64,000 bases of DNA from Edaphocola flava (GTDB lineage: Bacteria; Bacteroidota; Bacteroidia; Chitinophagales; Chitinophagaceae), in the NCBI RefSeq assembly GCF_004118155.1, contig NZ_SAIQ01000001.1, positions 310,001 to 374,000 on the forward strand, in the 5' to 3' direction. Below are positions 45,805-54,947 of this stretch, in pieces. Each line of letters begins with the position of its first letter. Positions within the stretch are counted from its first letter, which is position 1. The position numbers and the translations under genes are program-made. The notes under the pieces were generated by a model. It did no database searches, had not been told where the DNA came from, and saw nothing but the letters and a program-made list of their open reading frames with translations.

Positions 45805-46401
45805 TTAGAAATATTTCTTCGCAAAAGACTTTCCGGCCATTGCATAACTTTCTTCCAGGCGGGCGCCGGTATCGTAATCATAGCCTCCGAAAGTACGGCC
45901 TGGCGCATCACTCATCTGCACTTTGGCAATAACATTAGCCTGATTAGCCGTTTCCACAATCCAGAACTCGCCGTCGATAGAGGCATTTTTACGCATGACA
46001 TGCACATTAAAGCCCGGTTCGGTAAAGGTTGTTTTGAATATGAGTGTATATTTTGCAGATGGAAAATTACCCACCTTGGTTTTGGCAGAATGTTTGTTGA
46101 ACAGGTCTTCGAATGCCGGTTCAAAACGCTTGCTGCGATCTGCTTTCCAGGCCTTGGCCCAGGCATCTCCCCTGCCCGCTTCCTTCTCATTATAATCCGC
46201 CTTTTTCTTTCGGATATAATCGGCTTCATCATCAAATTTACCTACACCCATTTTGCTGTAATCATATACAACGTTCAGTTGGGTTTCGTTCTTAACGGCA
46301 TCCATATTGCCTTCCAGTACTTTAAACTTAATGGCTATAGCCTGTACAGACAGCATACTTGCGCCTGCAACCATCATTACGGTAGCATACAACTTGTTCA
46401 T
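45805..46401 (-). CDS. Secreted hypothetical protein
   Basis: 198 residues with a signal peptide (TVMMVAGASMLSVQAIA). The mature part contains charged helices (DDEADYIRKKKADYNEKEAG) followed by beta strands such as YTLIFKTTFTEPGFNVHV and ends KKYF. It resembles a small family found only in Bacteroidota; function unknown. Confidence 0.65.
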   Translation of the reverse strand: MNKLYATVMMVAGASMLSVQAIAIKFKVLEGNMDAVKNETQLNVVYDYSKMGVGKFDDEADYIRKKKADYNEKEAGRGDAWAKAWKADRSKRFEPAFEDLFNKHSAKTKVGNFPSAKYTLIFKTTFTEPGFNVHVMRKNASIDGEFWIVETANQANVIAKVQMSDAPGRTFGGYDYDTGARLEESYAMAGKSFAKKYF

Positions 46402-46477
46402 AATAATTGCTTTTGTATTAGGTGATTAATCTAAGATATAACAATTATAACAAATATGCAGCTAAATACCATATGAA

Positions 46478-46804
46478 TTATAGCTTATCATTTTCTTTAT
46501 GACGCTGTGCATCCCGTTTGGTTTTCTTAGCCATATTACGCTCAAAGGCTTCAGTAAGATCCACCCCGGTCTGATTGGCCAGGCAGAGCAATACCCATAA
46601 TACATCGGCCATTTCATCAGATAGGTCTTTGCCCTTATCACTTTCTTTAAAAGACTGCTCACCATAATGCCGCACCATAATGCGGGACAGCTCACCAACC
46701 TCTTCCATTAAGATGCCTAAGTTAGTCAGCTCGTTGAAATAGCGGACACCAATCGTTTTGATCCATTCGTCTACCTGTCCCTGTGCCTCTTTCAGTGTTA
46801 TCAT
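46478..46804 (-). CDS. MazG-like nucleotide pyrophosphohydrolase
   Basis: 108 residues, a single all-alpha NTP-PPase domain. Metal ligands are in MEEVGELSR (about 31-39) and LSDEMADVLWVLLCLAN (about 61-77), forming the E-E-x-x-E...E-x-x-D pattern. These enzymes hydrolyse NTPs or dNTPs to the monophosphate and are house-cleaning enzymes. Small single-domain size fits the pfam MazG-like group. Confidence 0.85.
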   Translation of the reverse strand: MITLKEAQGQVDEWIKTIGVRYFNELTNLGILMEEVGELSRIMVRHYGEQSFKESDKGKDLSDEMADVLWVLLCLANQTGVDLTEAFERNMAKKTKRDAQRHKENDKL

Positions 46805-46826
46805 GTTGTGTTATTTTGGGTAAAAA

Positions 46827-46863
46827 TATAAAGGGACAAAGTACGTTACTTTGTCCCTTTATA
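46827..46863 (-). terminator. Terminator of the carbonic anhydrase gene
   Basis: A perfect 17-bp stem (46827-46843 with 46847-46863) and a CGT loop, 17 bases past the stop on the minus strand. Confidence 0.85.
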
Positions 46864-46880
46864 ACAATATTCAATTCAGA

Positions 46881-47513
46881 TTAGTTTTGCTCGCCCAGGA
46901 GTTCAACCGTACCTTTTGATACGTTGTACACTGCACCTACCAGGCTGATCTTACCTTCTTCTGTCAGTTTCTTGATCACCTCGCTTTGCTGCAGAATGCT
47001 GTTGATAGAGTTCTGGATATTCAGGCGGGTTACATCTTCTACGAATGCATCGTTCTTGCTGTTCTTCTCGCCATCTCCTGCATTACCCGCTGATACCGCA
47101 GGCTGGATCTTATTGAGTAGACCGGTCAGGTTACCGAATTCTACGTGATCACAAGCGCCTTTTACCGCACCACAATTGGTATGACCCATGACCATGATCA
47201 GTTTAGATCCGCTTACACCTACTGCGTATTCCAGCGATCCCAGTACATTTTCAGACACTACATTACCTGCAATACGTACACTGAATACATCGCCGATACC
47301 CTGGTCAAACAGGATCTCTACCGGAGCACGGGAATCCATACAGCTAAGGATCGCAGCAAATGGTCTCTGCTGAGTGCCGGTCTCTTCTACCTTGCTTAAA
47401 AAGTTTTTGTTCTTGCTTATTCCGTTTACGAAACGGGTATTGCCATCCATTAAGATCGTTAATGCGTCGTTCGGGGTTAATTCTTCTAAATTGTTGTTAT
47501 AAGACTGTAACAT
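46881..47513 (-). CDS. Beta-class carbonic anhydrase
   Basis: 210 residues. The zinc site is complete: Cys58, Asp60 and Arg62 in SCMDSRAP, and His111 and Cys114 in GHTNCGAV. It interconverts carbon dioxide and bicarbonate. It lies 35 bp downstream of a SulP transporter on the same strand, a common pairing that suggests bicarbonate uptake linked to hydration or dehydration. Confidence 0.95.
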   Translation of the reverse strand: MLQSYNNNLEELTPNDALTILMDGNTRFVNGISKNKNFLSKVEETGTQQRPFAAILSCMDSRAPVEILFDQGIGDVFSVRIAGNVVSENVLGSLEYAVGVSGSKLIMVMGHTNCGAVKGACDHVEFGNLTGLLNKIQPAVSAGNAGDGEKNSKNDAFVEDVTRLNIQNSINSILQQSEVIKKLTEEGKISLVGAVYNVSKGTVELLGEQN

Positions 47514-47548
47514 GATTTTAATAATTTTTTGATTTTGATTGTGTTTGT

Positions 47549-49213
47549 TTACTCTTTGTCGCCATTCAGCTCCTTCAATAGTTTTTTGTGCTTACCAGAC
47601 CATTTCCGTGCATGCTCATCCTGCTCCAGTTCGGTCATCAGGTAGTGCACATTGGCACCTTCCGGAATTTTATAATCATTCTTAAATCCTACCAGGGATA
47701 CTGTAATACCACGACTCGGCGCCTGTACAGTATAAAACTCCCTGATCTCTTCCAGCACATCATAGTCAATATATTCAGCTTTACTTGCATCAATAATTAC
47801 CGTACTGCCTTCTGCAAAACTGTTCAGGGTTGTCTTGATACTTCCCTTGTTGAGGAACGACACTTCCTGAGCCAGTTCCAGGGTGGTTACATCTTTCTCT
47901 TCAGACTGCACACGACGGTAATAATACGGGATACGCATATTGCTGCGCAGCAGGTAGAAGATGCTGATGAGCATACCCAATCCTACACCTTTTAATAATC
48001 CCAGGAATGGCAGGGCTACAGCCACAGCGGTAACCGCAAAAGGAATAAACTCTGTAGGGCCCACTTTATACATATGTATGAAGGTTGCAGGCTTGGCCAG
48101 GCGATAACCGGTAAATATAAGGATCGCTGCCAGCGCAGATTTCGGGATCATATTCAGGATAGCCGGAATCGTAGCCACACAGACCAGCAGTAACATACCG
48201 TGTATAATAGCCGACAGCTTGGACTTGGCACCGGCATTGATATTGGCACTGGAACGGACAATTACCGAAGTAATAGGCAAACCTCCGATCAGACCACTGA
48301 TAATATTACCGATACCCTGTGCTTTCAGCTCGGCATTACCGGAAGTGTTGCGCTTCAGCGGATCGAGTTTATCTGTTGCTTCAATACAAAGCAGTGTCTC
48401 GATAGAGGCTACCACCGCAATCATTACTGCATATTGCCATACTTTGGGATTTTTTAAACCTGAAAAATCCGGCATTTTAAACTGCTTAAAAAATGCTTCG
48501 GCAGAATCCGGAACATTCAGCTGTACCAGGTAATCGGCCCCCAGGTGCAATGCCCCACCGGTAGAGTGGAATAAGGAGTTGAGCAAAGTGCCGACAACCA
48601 CTACCACGACACCGGCCGGAATCATCTGTATTCTGCGGAACGGCTTGGTTTGCCACAGGATTAATATAGCCAGACATACCAGTGTGATGGCAACAGCACC
48701 AAAGTGAATGTTTTCGGTAATACCGGTCAGGATATCGGTATTCATCCCCCGCTCTCCGTCTCTCATACCGACCAGCTTATCCGGGCCGCTGAAACCTACG
48801 GCATCGGGCAATTGCTTAAAGATAATGGTAAGACCGATACCGGCCAGCATACCTTCAATAACGCTGGAGGGAAAGAAGTTGGCAAAAGTACCCGCTTTGG
48901 CAAAGCCGAGAGCGATCTGAAATACCCCGGACAGCAAAACCGCACAGAGGAAAATTTCGAAAACGCCCAGGTCGGCAATGGCACCCACCACCAGGGATAC
49001 GAGACCTGCGGCAGGGCCACTTACACTAAAGTTACTTTTGCTCAGAGAGCCTATGACAATACCACCAACTACACCGGCTACAATACCGGAAAATAATGGT
49101 GCACCTGAAGCCTGGGCGATACCAAGGCACAGGGGTAAGGCGATCAGGAATACGATCAGCCCCGCTAAGATGTCATGCTTAGCATATGCAAATAATGATT
49201 TATTTTTTGACAT
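47549..49213 (-). CDS. SulP-family anion transporter with STAS domain
   Basis: 554 residues. The transport domain has about 11-14 membrane segments, with IALPLCLGIAQASGAPLFSG and the SSANINAGAKSKLSAIIHG region. A C-terminal STAS domain (about 440-545) includes TVIIDASKAEYIDYD. SulP members carry sulfate, bicarbonate or other anions. Proximity of the carbonic anhydrase gene (35 bp) points to bicarbonate (inference). Confidence 0.92.
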   Translation of the reverse strand: MSKNKSLFAYAKHDILAGLIVFLIALPLCLGIAQASGAPLFSGIVAGVVGGIVIGSLSKSNFSVSGPAAGLVSLVVGAIADLGVFEIFLCAVLLSGVFQIALGFAKAGTFANFFPSSVIEGMLAGIGLTIIFKQLPDAVGFSGPDKLVGMRDGERGMNTDILTGITENIHFGAVAITLVCLAILILWQTKPFRRIQMIPAGVVVVVVGTLLNSLFHSTGGALHLGADYLVQLNVPDSAEAFFKQFKMPDFSGLKNPKVWQYAVMIAVVASIETLLCIEATDKLDPLKRNTSGNAELKAQGIGNIISGLIGGLPITSVIVRSSANINAGAKSKLSAIIHGMLLLVCVATIPAILNMIPKSALAAILIFTGYRLAKPATFIHMYKVGPTEFIPFAVTAVAVALPFLGLLKGVGLGMLISIFYLLRSNMRIPYYYRRVQSEEKDVTTLELAQEVSFLNKGSIKTTLNSFAEGSTVIIDASKAEYIDYDVLEEIREFYTVQAPSRGITVSLVGFKNDYKIPEGANVHYLMTELEQDEHARKWSGKHKKLLKELNGDKE

Positions 49214-49409
49214 GATGTTTTGTTACGCTTGTTTGTTCTGAAAGATATAGTAGGATGGCCGGTACCCAACAGGCAACATAAGCCTGTAATGATTCTGCTG
49301 AATATTACACGCATAGCCGCACAAGGATTCGCATGCAATTGCAGGAATCGGTAAGGCACCAAAAGCCAGGCTGACAGATCGAAACCGGTCAGCTAATCAT
49401 AAAAGGTAA

Positions 49410-49712
49410 CTAAACTAAATTGGGAGGTTGTGTGGGGACTTCAAGATGATGAACCTTAAACAAAGCTTCATCCATGATGATGTAAGTGATCTTCTCTCCG
49501 GAGCCGACCGCTTCCGAAAGCAGGCCATAATGCAGGTACCAGAACTTCTTTAAATCAGAATCTTTTTCTGTATCAATATAGCTATGGTTATTATGAACTT
49601 CTTCTTCCGATACAACCCTTTGTTTGGACAAAATATCGCTCACTACCTTTGCCGGTACTAATTGTACCGCCAGTAGCAGGAACAGAAATATGGCCAGAAA
49701 AGGTCTTTTCAT
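49410..49712 (-). CDS. Small secreted hypothetical protein
   Basis: 100 residues with a signal peptide (FLAIFLFLLLAVQLVP) and a charged mature part. No family is recognised. It lies on the same strand as the SulP gene but 196 bp away, so co-transcription is uncertain. Confidence 0.55.
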   Translation of the reverse strand: MKRPFLAIFLFLLLAVQLVPAKVVSDILSKQRVVSEEEVHNNHSYIDTEKDSDLKKFWYLHYGLLSEAVGSGEKITYIIMDEALFKVHHLEVPTQPPNLV

Positions 49713-49823
49713 CGTTGCGAAGATACAAAATGATGTGATACATATTTTTTACGGTTAAGTTAATGTTTTAAGAAAGATCATTTTTTGTGCATAAATATGC
49801 CTATACTCATCCTTTAAGCGCAT

Positions 49824-49862
49824 AAAAAATAGAGGAACCTTTTCAGGCTCCTCTATTTTTTA
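49824..49862. terminator. Terminator of the giant T9SS gene
   Basis: AAAAAATAGAGGA pairs with TCCTCTATTTTTT around a short loop. It lies 21 bases past the stop at 49884 on the minus strand, with T-runs on both strands. Confidence 0.85.
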
Positions 49863-49883
49863 TTTAGTAACAGTATTATGCTC

Positions 49884-52800
49884 TTATCGGATCACTTGTA
49901 TTTTACGTACAACCATTCCTTTATTGGTATGGATATGCACGATATAAGTTCCGGCTGCGAGATCATTTGTGGTAATGAATTGTTTCGTCTGGCCATCTGC
50001 GTTTACCTGCAGCATGACCTGGCCTAGCATATTGATCAGCTGGATATTTTCCATTTTCACCCCTGTAGCAGCATTTTCAATAGTCAATGTACCCTGTTGT
50101 ACCGGATTAGGATACAGTTTGATATTGGCCAGTTCTGGATTTACTTTCTTAACAGAAGTCGCCAGCAGATCTACTTCAATAACCAGGCTGGTATCCATAG
50201 TACCGCAGTGATTAGAGGCGGTTAAGGTTACATTATACAAACCGGATGTTGCATACACATGAGACGGATTAGCCTGTGTAGATGGAGCAGAACCATCTCC
50301 GAAATCCCAGCTGTAGTTAGTTACAAACTGAGGATTCAATGGCTGAAACTGTATCATACCCAGTTGTTGGTTAAACATCGGAATGAAGTTAAAGCCATCT
50401 ATTGTAGGATCATCGAAGAAAGAAACCAGTGCCGTATCGCGACCTTTACAGCTATAACTGTTTGTCACTTCAACAGAGTAGGTTCCGGTTGCAATCGGGT
50501 TAATGGTTTGGGTTGCCGCACCGGTATTCCAGGAATAGCTTGCTCCTGCATTACCCGCATCCAGCACATAAGTCGCATAATTACATACGATAGTATCCGG
50601 TCCGAGGTTAACCACCGGTAAAGCTCTCATGGTTACGGTAGTACCGGTAGTAGTACGGCTACAACCAATCGCATTGGTGATGGTTACACTATAAGTACCG
50701 CCGCTGTTGACATTGATTGATTGTGTCGTTGCACCGGTATTCCATAAATAAGTGGCACCGGTATTAGCTGCATTCAGCGTAGTGCTGCTGCCCTGACACA
50801 GATCAAGCGCAGCCGGCAACACATTGGTTGGTGTTGGTTTAAGGGTTACAATAATCGTATCACGTTTAACACAGGTATTGCTGCCTGTTACCACCACACG
50901 GTATGAACCAGCTGCATTGACTGTAATAGTTGGTGTAGTGGCACCGGTATTCCAGGCATAGCTTGCACCGGCATTTGTCGCATTAAGTGTCAGAGATGCT
51001 GTTGCACAAATAGAGGTATCATTACCCAGGTTTACAACCGGAGCAGGTATTGTGGTTACCACAGTACCCGGTGTAGTAATAGAACAGCCCTGGGTATTTT
51101 TAATGGTTACGCTATAAGTGCCCGCAGCAGTTACATTAAGTGTTTGTGTCGTTGCACCGCCATTCCAGATATAAGTGCTGCCTGCATTGCCTGCATTTAA
51201 GGTGATGTTACTACCCTGACACAGATTAGCAGTCGCGGGCAGTGGGTTGGTAGGATTAGTACCGGCACTGATCACGATAGTATCTCTCTTCACACAACTA
51301 TTCGTTCCCGTTACGGCTACATGGTACGTACCGGTAGTAGTTACTGCAATCGTTGCGGTAGTAGCACCGGTGCTCCACAGGTAAGTAGCGCCGGTTGTCG
51401 TTGCATTCAGGTTAATGGTTGCAGACGGACACAGGAAGGTATCATTACCCAGGTTAACAGCAGGAGCGGCATTCACCGTTGCAATTACAGGTGTACGGGT
51501 CGCAGTTACACAACCTGATGCTGTTGCACCGATGGCAGCCTCTACATAGTAAGTTGTTGTTGTAGCAATAGAAGGTGTTACAAATGTACCACCGGTGCCC
51601 AGTGCAGTACCACCAGTTGACGCAGCATACCATTTAATGGTATTGCCCGGACGGGCAGTCGCACTCAGACTCACCGTACCCGTACCGCAACGGGCGGCAG
51701 GTGTGGTGCTCAGAATGGCTACTGTATCCAGTCGGATGCATTTTACCGGGCTGAAACAGTTGGTGCCGCCGGTAATAATTTTCACTCTGTAACAACGCGA
51801 AGCAGCAAGACCAGTGGCGGTATACGAAGTCGTATTTGCTGCGGTAATATCATTCCAGGTTGCACCATTATCTGCCGAAACCTGCCATTGCAGCGCATTT
51901 GCAGCATAGCCTGTTGCTGGTGATAATTGCATGGTTGCGGTACCGCTCGCACAGATTGTATCAGCAGTAGAAGAGATCGTAAAGTTTGCAGGAGTTACAG
52001 TTGCATTTAAAGTATCATTTGTCGGATCAGAATCTGTAGTACCATTAGGAACAGTAGTCCACACCACCAGACTGTTTGCACCGGCAGGGAAAGTACCGGT
52101 ACCGATTACTACAGTATCTGTATTAGCACCTGTTGCAGAGGTAGCAGGAACCAGCGTTCCGGTCCATGCATATGGTGTTTGTGTTACCCCGTTTATTTTC
52201 CAGTTGATCTGTACCGAAGTGATTGCATTGGCACCAGAGTTTTTCACCACTACTTTTACGGCCTGGCTACCCGGACAGAAGTTACCTGTCGGTGTAATTA
52301 ATGCTGGTAAAGAAGCGTTATTCGCACCGGTTACCACTTCAAAGGCACCGATAGTAGGCGGATTATTACGCAGGGTTCCGTTAATATCTGAAGTAACAGA
52401 AGCAGTAAGGTTTACACCGGCACCAACCAAAGCTGTATTTGCAGGGGTAAAGTTGCCGGCATTAGGAGCAACAAACTGCGGATCTACAGCAGGCGAGCCT
52501 GGCTCAAATGCAGGATATGCTGTCTGGAAGGCAGACTGCGTTGCGTAAGCTGCAGTATAGTACCCGTAGTTCTGTGTACCTGTTTGTGTAGAATTGACAT
52601 AAATATTATTCTTCAAGGCAGAAGAGATACTGGCTGCAGTACTGTAGTAGAAGCCATACTTCGTACCTAAAGTACCTCCGGTAATACTTATGATATTGTT
52701 CTTCACCTCAGAGCCGGTATTGGTACCGGTCAGATAGATACCATAGTTGGCAGAAGTACCGGTCTGTATTTTACTTATGTCGATGGTATTATGGTAATAC

Positions 52801-54788
52801 ATACAATATTGCGCAGAGCTGATGTGGTAAACACCATAGATAAAACCACCCTGGTTAATGTTGTATATTACATTGTTATAGATCTGAGCAGGACTGGTGC
52901 TGGTACCTCCATATCCGGTATTATAGATGGCATATACAGAGTTTGTATTTGCCACTGTACCGCCATAAGGAGAGTGAATGCGATTGTTGCGCACGATACC
53001 ACCAACAGTTGACGATCCCAGATAAATACCGTAAAAAGTACTGGTCGTGGTTTTCGTTGCCCTTTGCACCTCGTTGTTTTCAATAATATTATTCAGACCG
53101 GCGCCGGTAATATATATTCCATATAAATAAAAGTTTTCAACCTTATTACCGCGAATAATATTGTTATTGTTTACACCGGTCATGGTTAAGGTATAATAAG
53201 GACCTCCGCTACCGGTAGTACCCTTAATATAGTTACCGAAGATGAAACAGTTAGTAGCATTGGTACCGGAGGTAATTGAAGAAGTATTAGACCCCGACAT
53301 AGCAATACCACTACTATTCGCTGATAAGGTGCTTGTAATTGCTGTCAGGTCAAATGTACAACGGGTTATGGAGTCAAATACGCAGTTGCTGGTCAGTAAG
53401 GCACCCCAGCCATAATCGGTAGCCAGCGCTTTAAAGGTAAGGCTGTCAATACGTGTATACTGCGTGCCCGATAGGGTCAGCAACTGACGCTGTGTAGCTG
53501 TGTTGGTAAATTGAACAGTAGCACCACCACCATTTATACGCAAGGTATTGGTAGCGCTTGATCCTGGTACATTACCCAGACTAAATATCTCGTTATAAGG
53601 ACCAGATCCAGAAACAACATTAACCACTACAGGTCCGCACATACCATAGGTCATTAAGGTATTGCTTAATGCGGTAAAGCTGGCAAAGTTGCTGCCACCC
53701 GTAGGTAGTGCACTGTTGATGGTATAAGTACCCGATAAGGAAGCCTGTAGTGTTGCACCCAAAGTATCATTAGCCACAAAACCATCCGAACCACCGTTAG
53801 GCAATGTGGTCCATGATTTGAAGGTTACGGCTGCTCCGGTAAAGGTATAAGCACCCAGGGTAACCTCGCGCTCATTAAGCCCTGTACCGCCAGCGGTATC
53901 TAATGGTAAGGTAAGACTGTACGGTGTTTGTGCCACCCCATTCAGCTGCCATTGCACCTGCAGGTTATTGATTACGTTATTACCGTAGTTTTTAACTTTC
54001 ACTTTTACCTGGTTGCTACCCTGGCAGAAATATAAGGGAGCAGTTAACTGAGATACTCCGGCATCATTAGTAGTCACGATTTCGGCACTTGCCGCAAACA
54101 CATTGATTACTGATGTGGATGAACTCGTATTATCTTTGTTGATCTGTACGCTAGCGACCAGCTTACTCTGGTTGGCAGGTAAGACTGCAATGGTGATCTG
54201 ATATAATCTCGGGTCAGAAGTATTCGCTTCCAGCGCATCTGAAGAACGGTTGATACGGCCAAAACCCAGCAAGGCAACGGGTTGTGCTGTACTACCAAAC
54301 CAATCCGGAATGATGGTCGCTGTAGAGATGGGCTGATTGGTACCATCTGTAAAGTTGATCTGTCCGGTAAAGTAGCTGGTACCACTACCTGAAGTCATCA
54401 ATAGAAATATATTCTTAGCCGCCACGTTATTGGAAAACACCATAGTGGCAGAAGTCCCGTTGGTCGGGATGCGCACACTGTTATTGCTGCTGTAGGAGGC
54501 CAGGTTGAAATACAGGCCTGGCGTGGCCGCAACAGTACTGTTCACTACCCCTGATGCCGGTAAGCCCCAGGCAAGGGGCGTACTGCTTGCCGTCTGCTGC
54601 CAGCCCTGCGCCACAAAAGCGTAGCTGACGCCGTCCACATCTGAAGTGGTTGTAGCCAGTCCGGTCCCCACTCCGTTGACCACAACATCCGCGTTATACC
54701 CACTGGTTAGGGTAAACGGAACATACGCTGCGTAAATACTTTGTACATACGCAATTAAAGCGAATGCAAGTAAAAGTCTCTTCCTCAT
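49884..54788 (-). CDS. Giant surface protein with type-A T9SS sorting domain
   Basis: 1634 residues with a signal peptide. Order: an N-terminal beta domain, a CARDB-like region (about 260-350), a parallel beta-helix region rich in Asn (about 380-800, with NNIIRGNKVENF and similar turns), and a second CARDB-like region (about 840-930). Ig-like domains follow, then five LGNDT/CQGS repeats (about 1110-1455) and a PKD domain (SWDFGDGSAPS). The C-terminus is the type-A sorting domain (LYPNPVQQGTLTIEN, GTYIVHIHT). The protein should be exported by Sec and T9SS to the cell surface or beyond; adhesion is inferred. Confidence 0.9.
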   Translation of the reverse strand: MRKRLLLAFALIAYVQSIYAAYVPFTLTSGYNADVVVNGVGTGLATTTSDVDGVSYAFVAQGWQQTASSTPLAWGLPASGVVNSTVAATPGLYFNLASYSSNNSVRIPTNGTSATMVFSNNVAAKNIFLLMTSGSGTSYFTGQINFTDGTNQPISTATIIPDWFGSTAQPVALLGFGRINRSSDALEANTSDPRLYQITIAVLPANQSKLVASVQINKDNTSSSTSVINVFAASAEIVTTNDAGVSQLTAPLYFCQGSNQVKVKVKNYGNNVINNLQVQWQLNGVAQTPYSLTLPLDTAGGTGLNEREVTLGAYTFTGAAVTFKSWTTLPNGGSDGFVANDTLGATLQASLSGTYTINSALPTGGSNFASFTALSNTLMTYGMCGPVVVNVVSGSGPYNEIFSLGNVPGSSATNTLRINGGGATVQFTNTATQRQLLTLSGTQYTRIDSLTFKALATDYGWGALLTSNCVFDSITRCTFDLTAITSTLSANSSGIAMSGSNTSSITSGTNATNCFIFGNYIKGTTGSGGPYYTLTMTGVNNNNIIRGNKVENFYLYGIYITGAGLNNIIENNEVQRATKTTTSTFYGIYLGSSTVGGIVRNNRIHSPYGGTVANTNSVYAIYNTGYGGTSTSPAQIYNNVIYNINQGGFIYGVYHISSAQYCMYYHNTIDISKIQTGTSANYGIYLTGTNTGSEVKNNIISITGGTLGTKYGFYYSTAASISSALKNNIYVNSTQTGTQNYGYYTAAYATQSAFQTAYPAFEPGSPAVDPQFVAPNAGNFTPANTALVGAGVNLTASVTSDINGTLRNNPPTIGAFEVVTGANNASLPALITPTGNFCPGSQAVKVVVKNSGANAITSVQINWKINGVTQTPYAWTGTLVPATSATGANTDTVVIGTGTFPAGANSLVVWTTVPNGTTDSDPTNDTLNATVTPANFTISSTADTICASGTATMQLSPATGYAANALQWQVSADNGATWNDITAANTTSYTATGLAASRCYRVKIITGGTNCFSPVKCIRLDTVAILSTTPAARCGTGTVSLSATARPGNTIKWYAASTGGTALGTGGTFVTPSIATTTTYYVEAAIGATASGCVTATRTPVIATVNAAPAVNLGNDTFLCPSATINLNATTTGATYLWSTGATTATIAVTTTGTYHVAVTGTNSCVKRDTIVISAGTNPTNPLPATANLCQGSNITLNAGNAGSTYIWNGGATTQTLNVTAAGTYSVTIKNTQGCSITTPGTVVTTIPAPVVNLGNDTSICATASLTLNATNAGASYAWNTGATTPTITVNAAGSYRVVVTGSNTCVKRDTIIVTLKPTPTNVLPAALDLCQGSSTTLNAANTGATYLWNTGATTQSINVNSGGTYSVTITNAIGCSRTTTGTTVTMRALPVVNLGPDTIVCNYATYVLDAGNAGASYSWNTGAATQTINPIATGTYSVEVTNSYSCKGRDTALVSFFDDPTIDGFNFIPMFNQQLGMIQFQPLNPQFVTNYSWDFGDGSAPSTQANPSHVYATSGLYNVTLTASNHCGTMDTSLVIEVDLLATSVKKVNPELANIKLYPNPVQQGTLTIENAATGVKMENIQLINMLGQVMLQVNADGQTKQFITTNDLAAGTYIVHIHTNKGMVVRKIQVIR
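50420..51460 (-). repeat. Five tandem sub-repeats inside the T9SS gene, period about 425 bp for the pair
   Basis: Two module types alternate A-B-A-B-A. A begins VNLGNDT and B begins LPA...LCQGS; each has a central YxWNTGATT and GTYxVxVT. The A starts lie near 51458, 51034 and 50610 (minus strand), an even spacing of about 424 bp. This suggests amplification of a two-module unit. A related single module is present in the two type-B surface proteins. Confidence 0.8.
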
Positions 54789-54886
54789 AGTTAATCAAAT
54801 TATACTTTTGTTCATATAGTTGCGGTGTAAATATATAAATGCAAATGCACAATTTTTAACATTTACTACAGAAAAAATATATTAAT

Positions 54887-54914
54887 AAAAAAAGGTTGGC
54901 TTGCGCCAACCTTT
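54887..54914 (-). terminator. Terminator of the DUF6029 gene
   Basis: AAAGGTTGGC pairs with GCCAACCTTT around TTGC, and a T-run of seven follows on the minus strand. It lies 33 bases past the stop at 54948. Confidence 0.85.
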
Positions 54915-54947
54915 CGATTTTCTATGATGTCTTTTATTACTTTTTTA

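Noticed and set aside
50420-51460. Regular repeat spacing read as a possible CRISPR array
   Set aside because: The repeats lie in frame within a coding sequence, are about 210 bp long and imperfect, and encode beta-domain modules.
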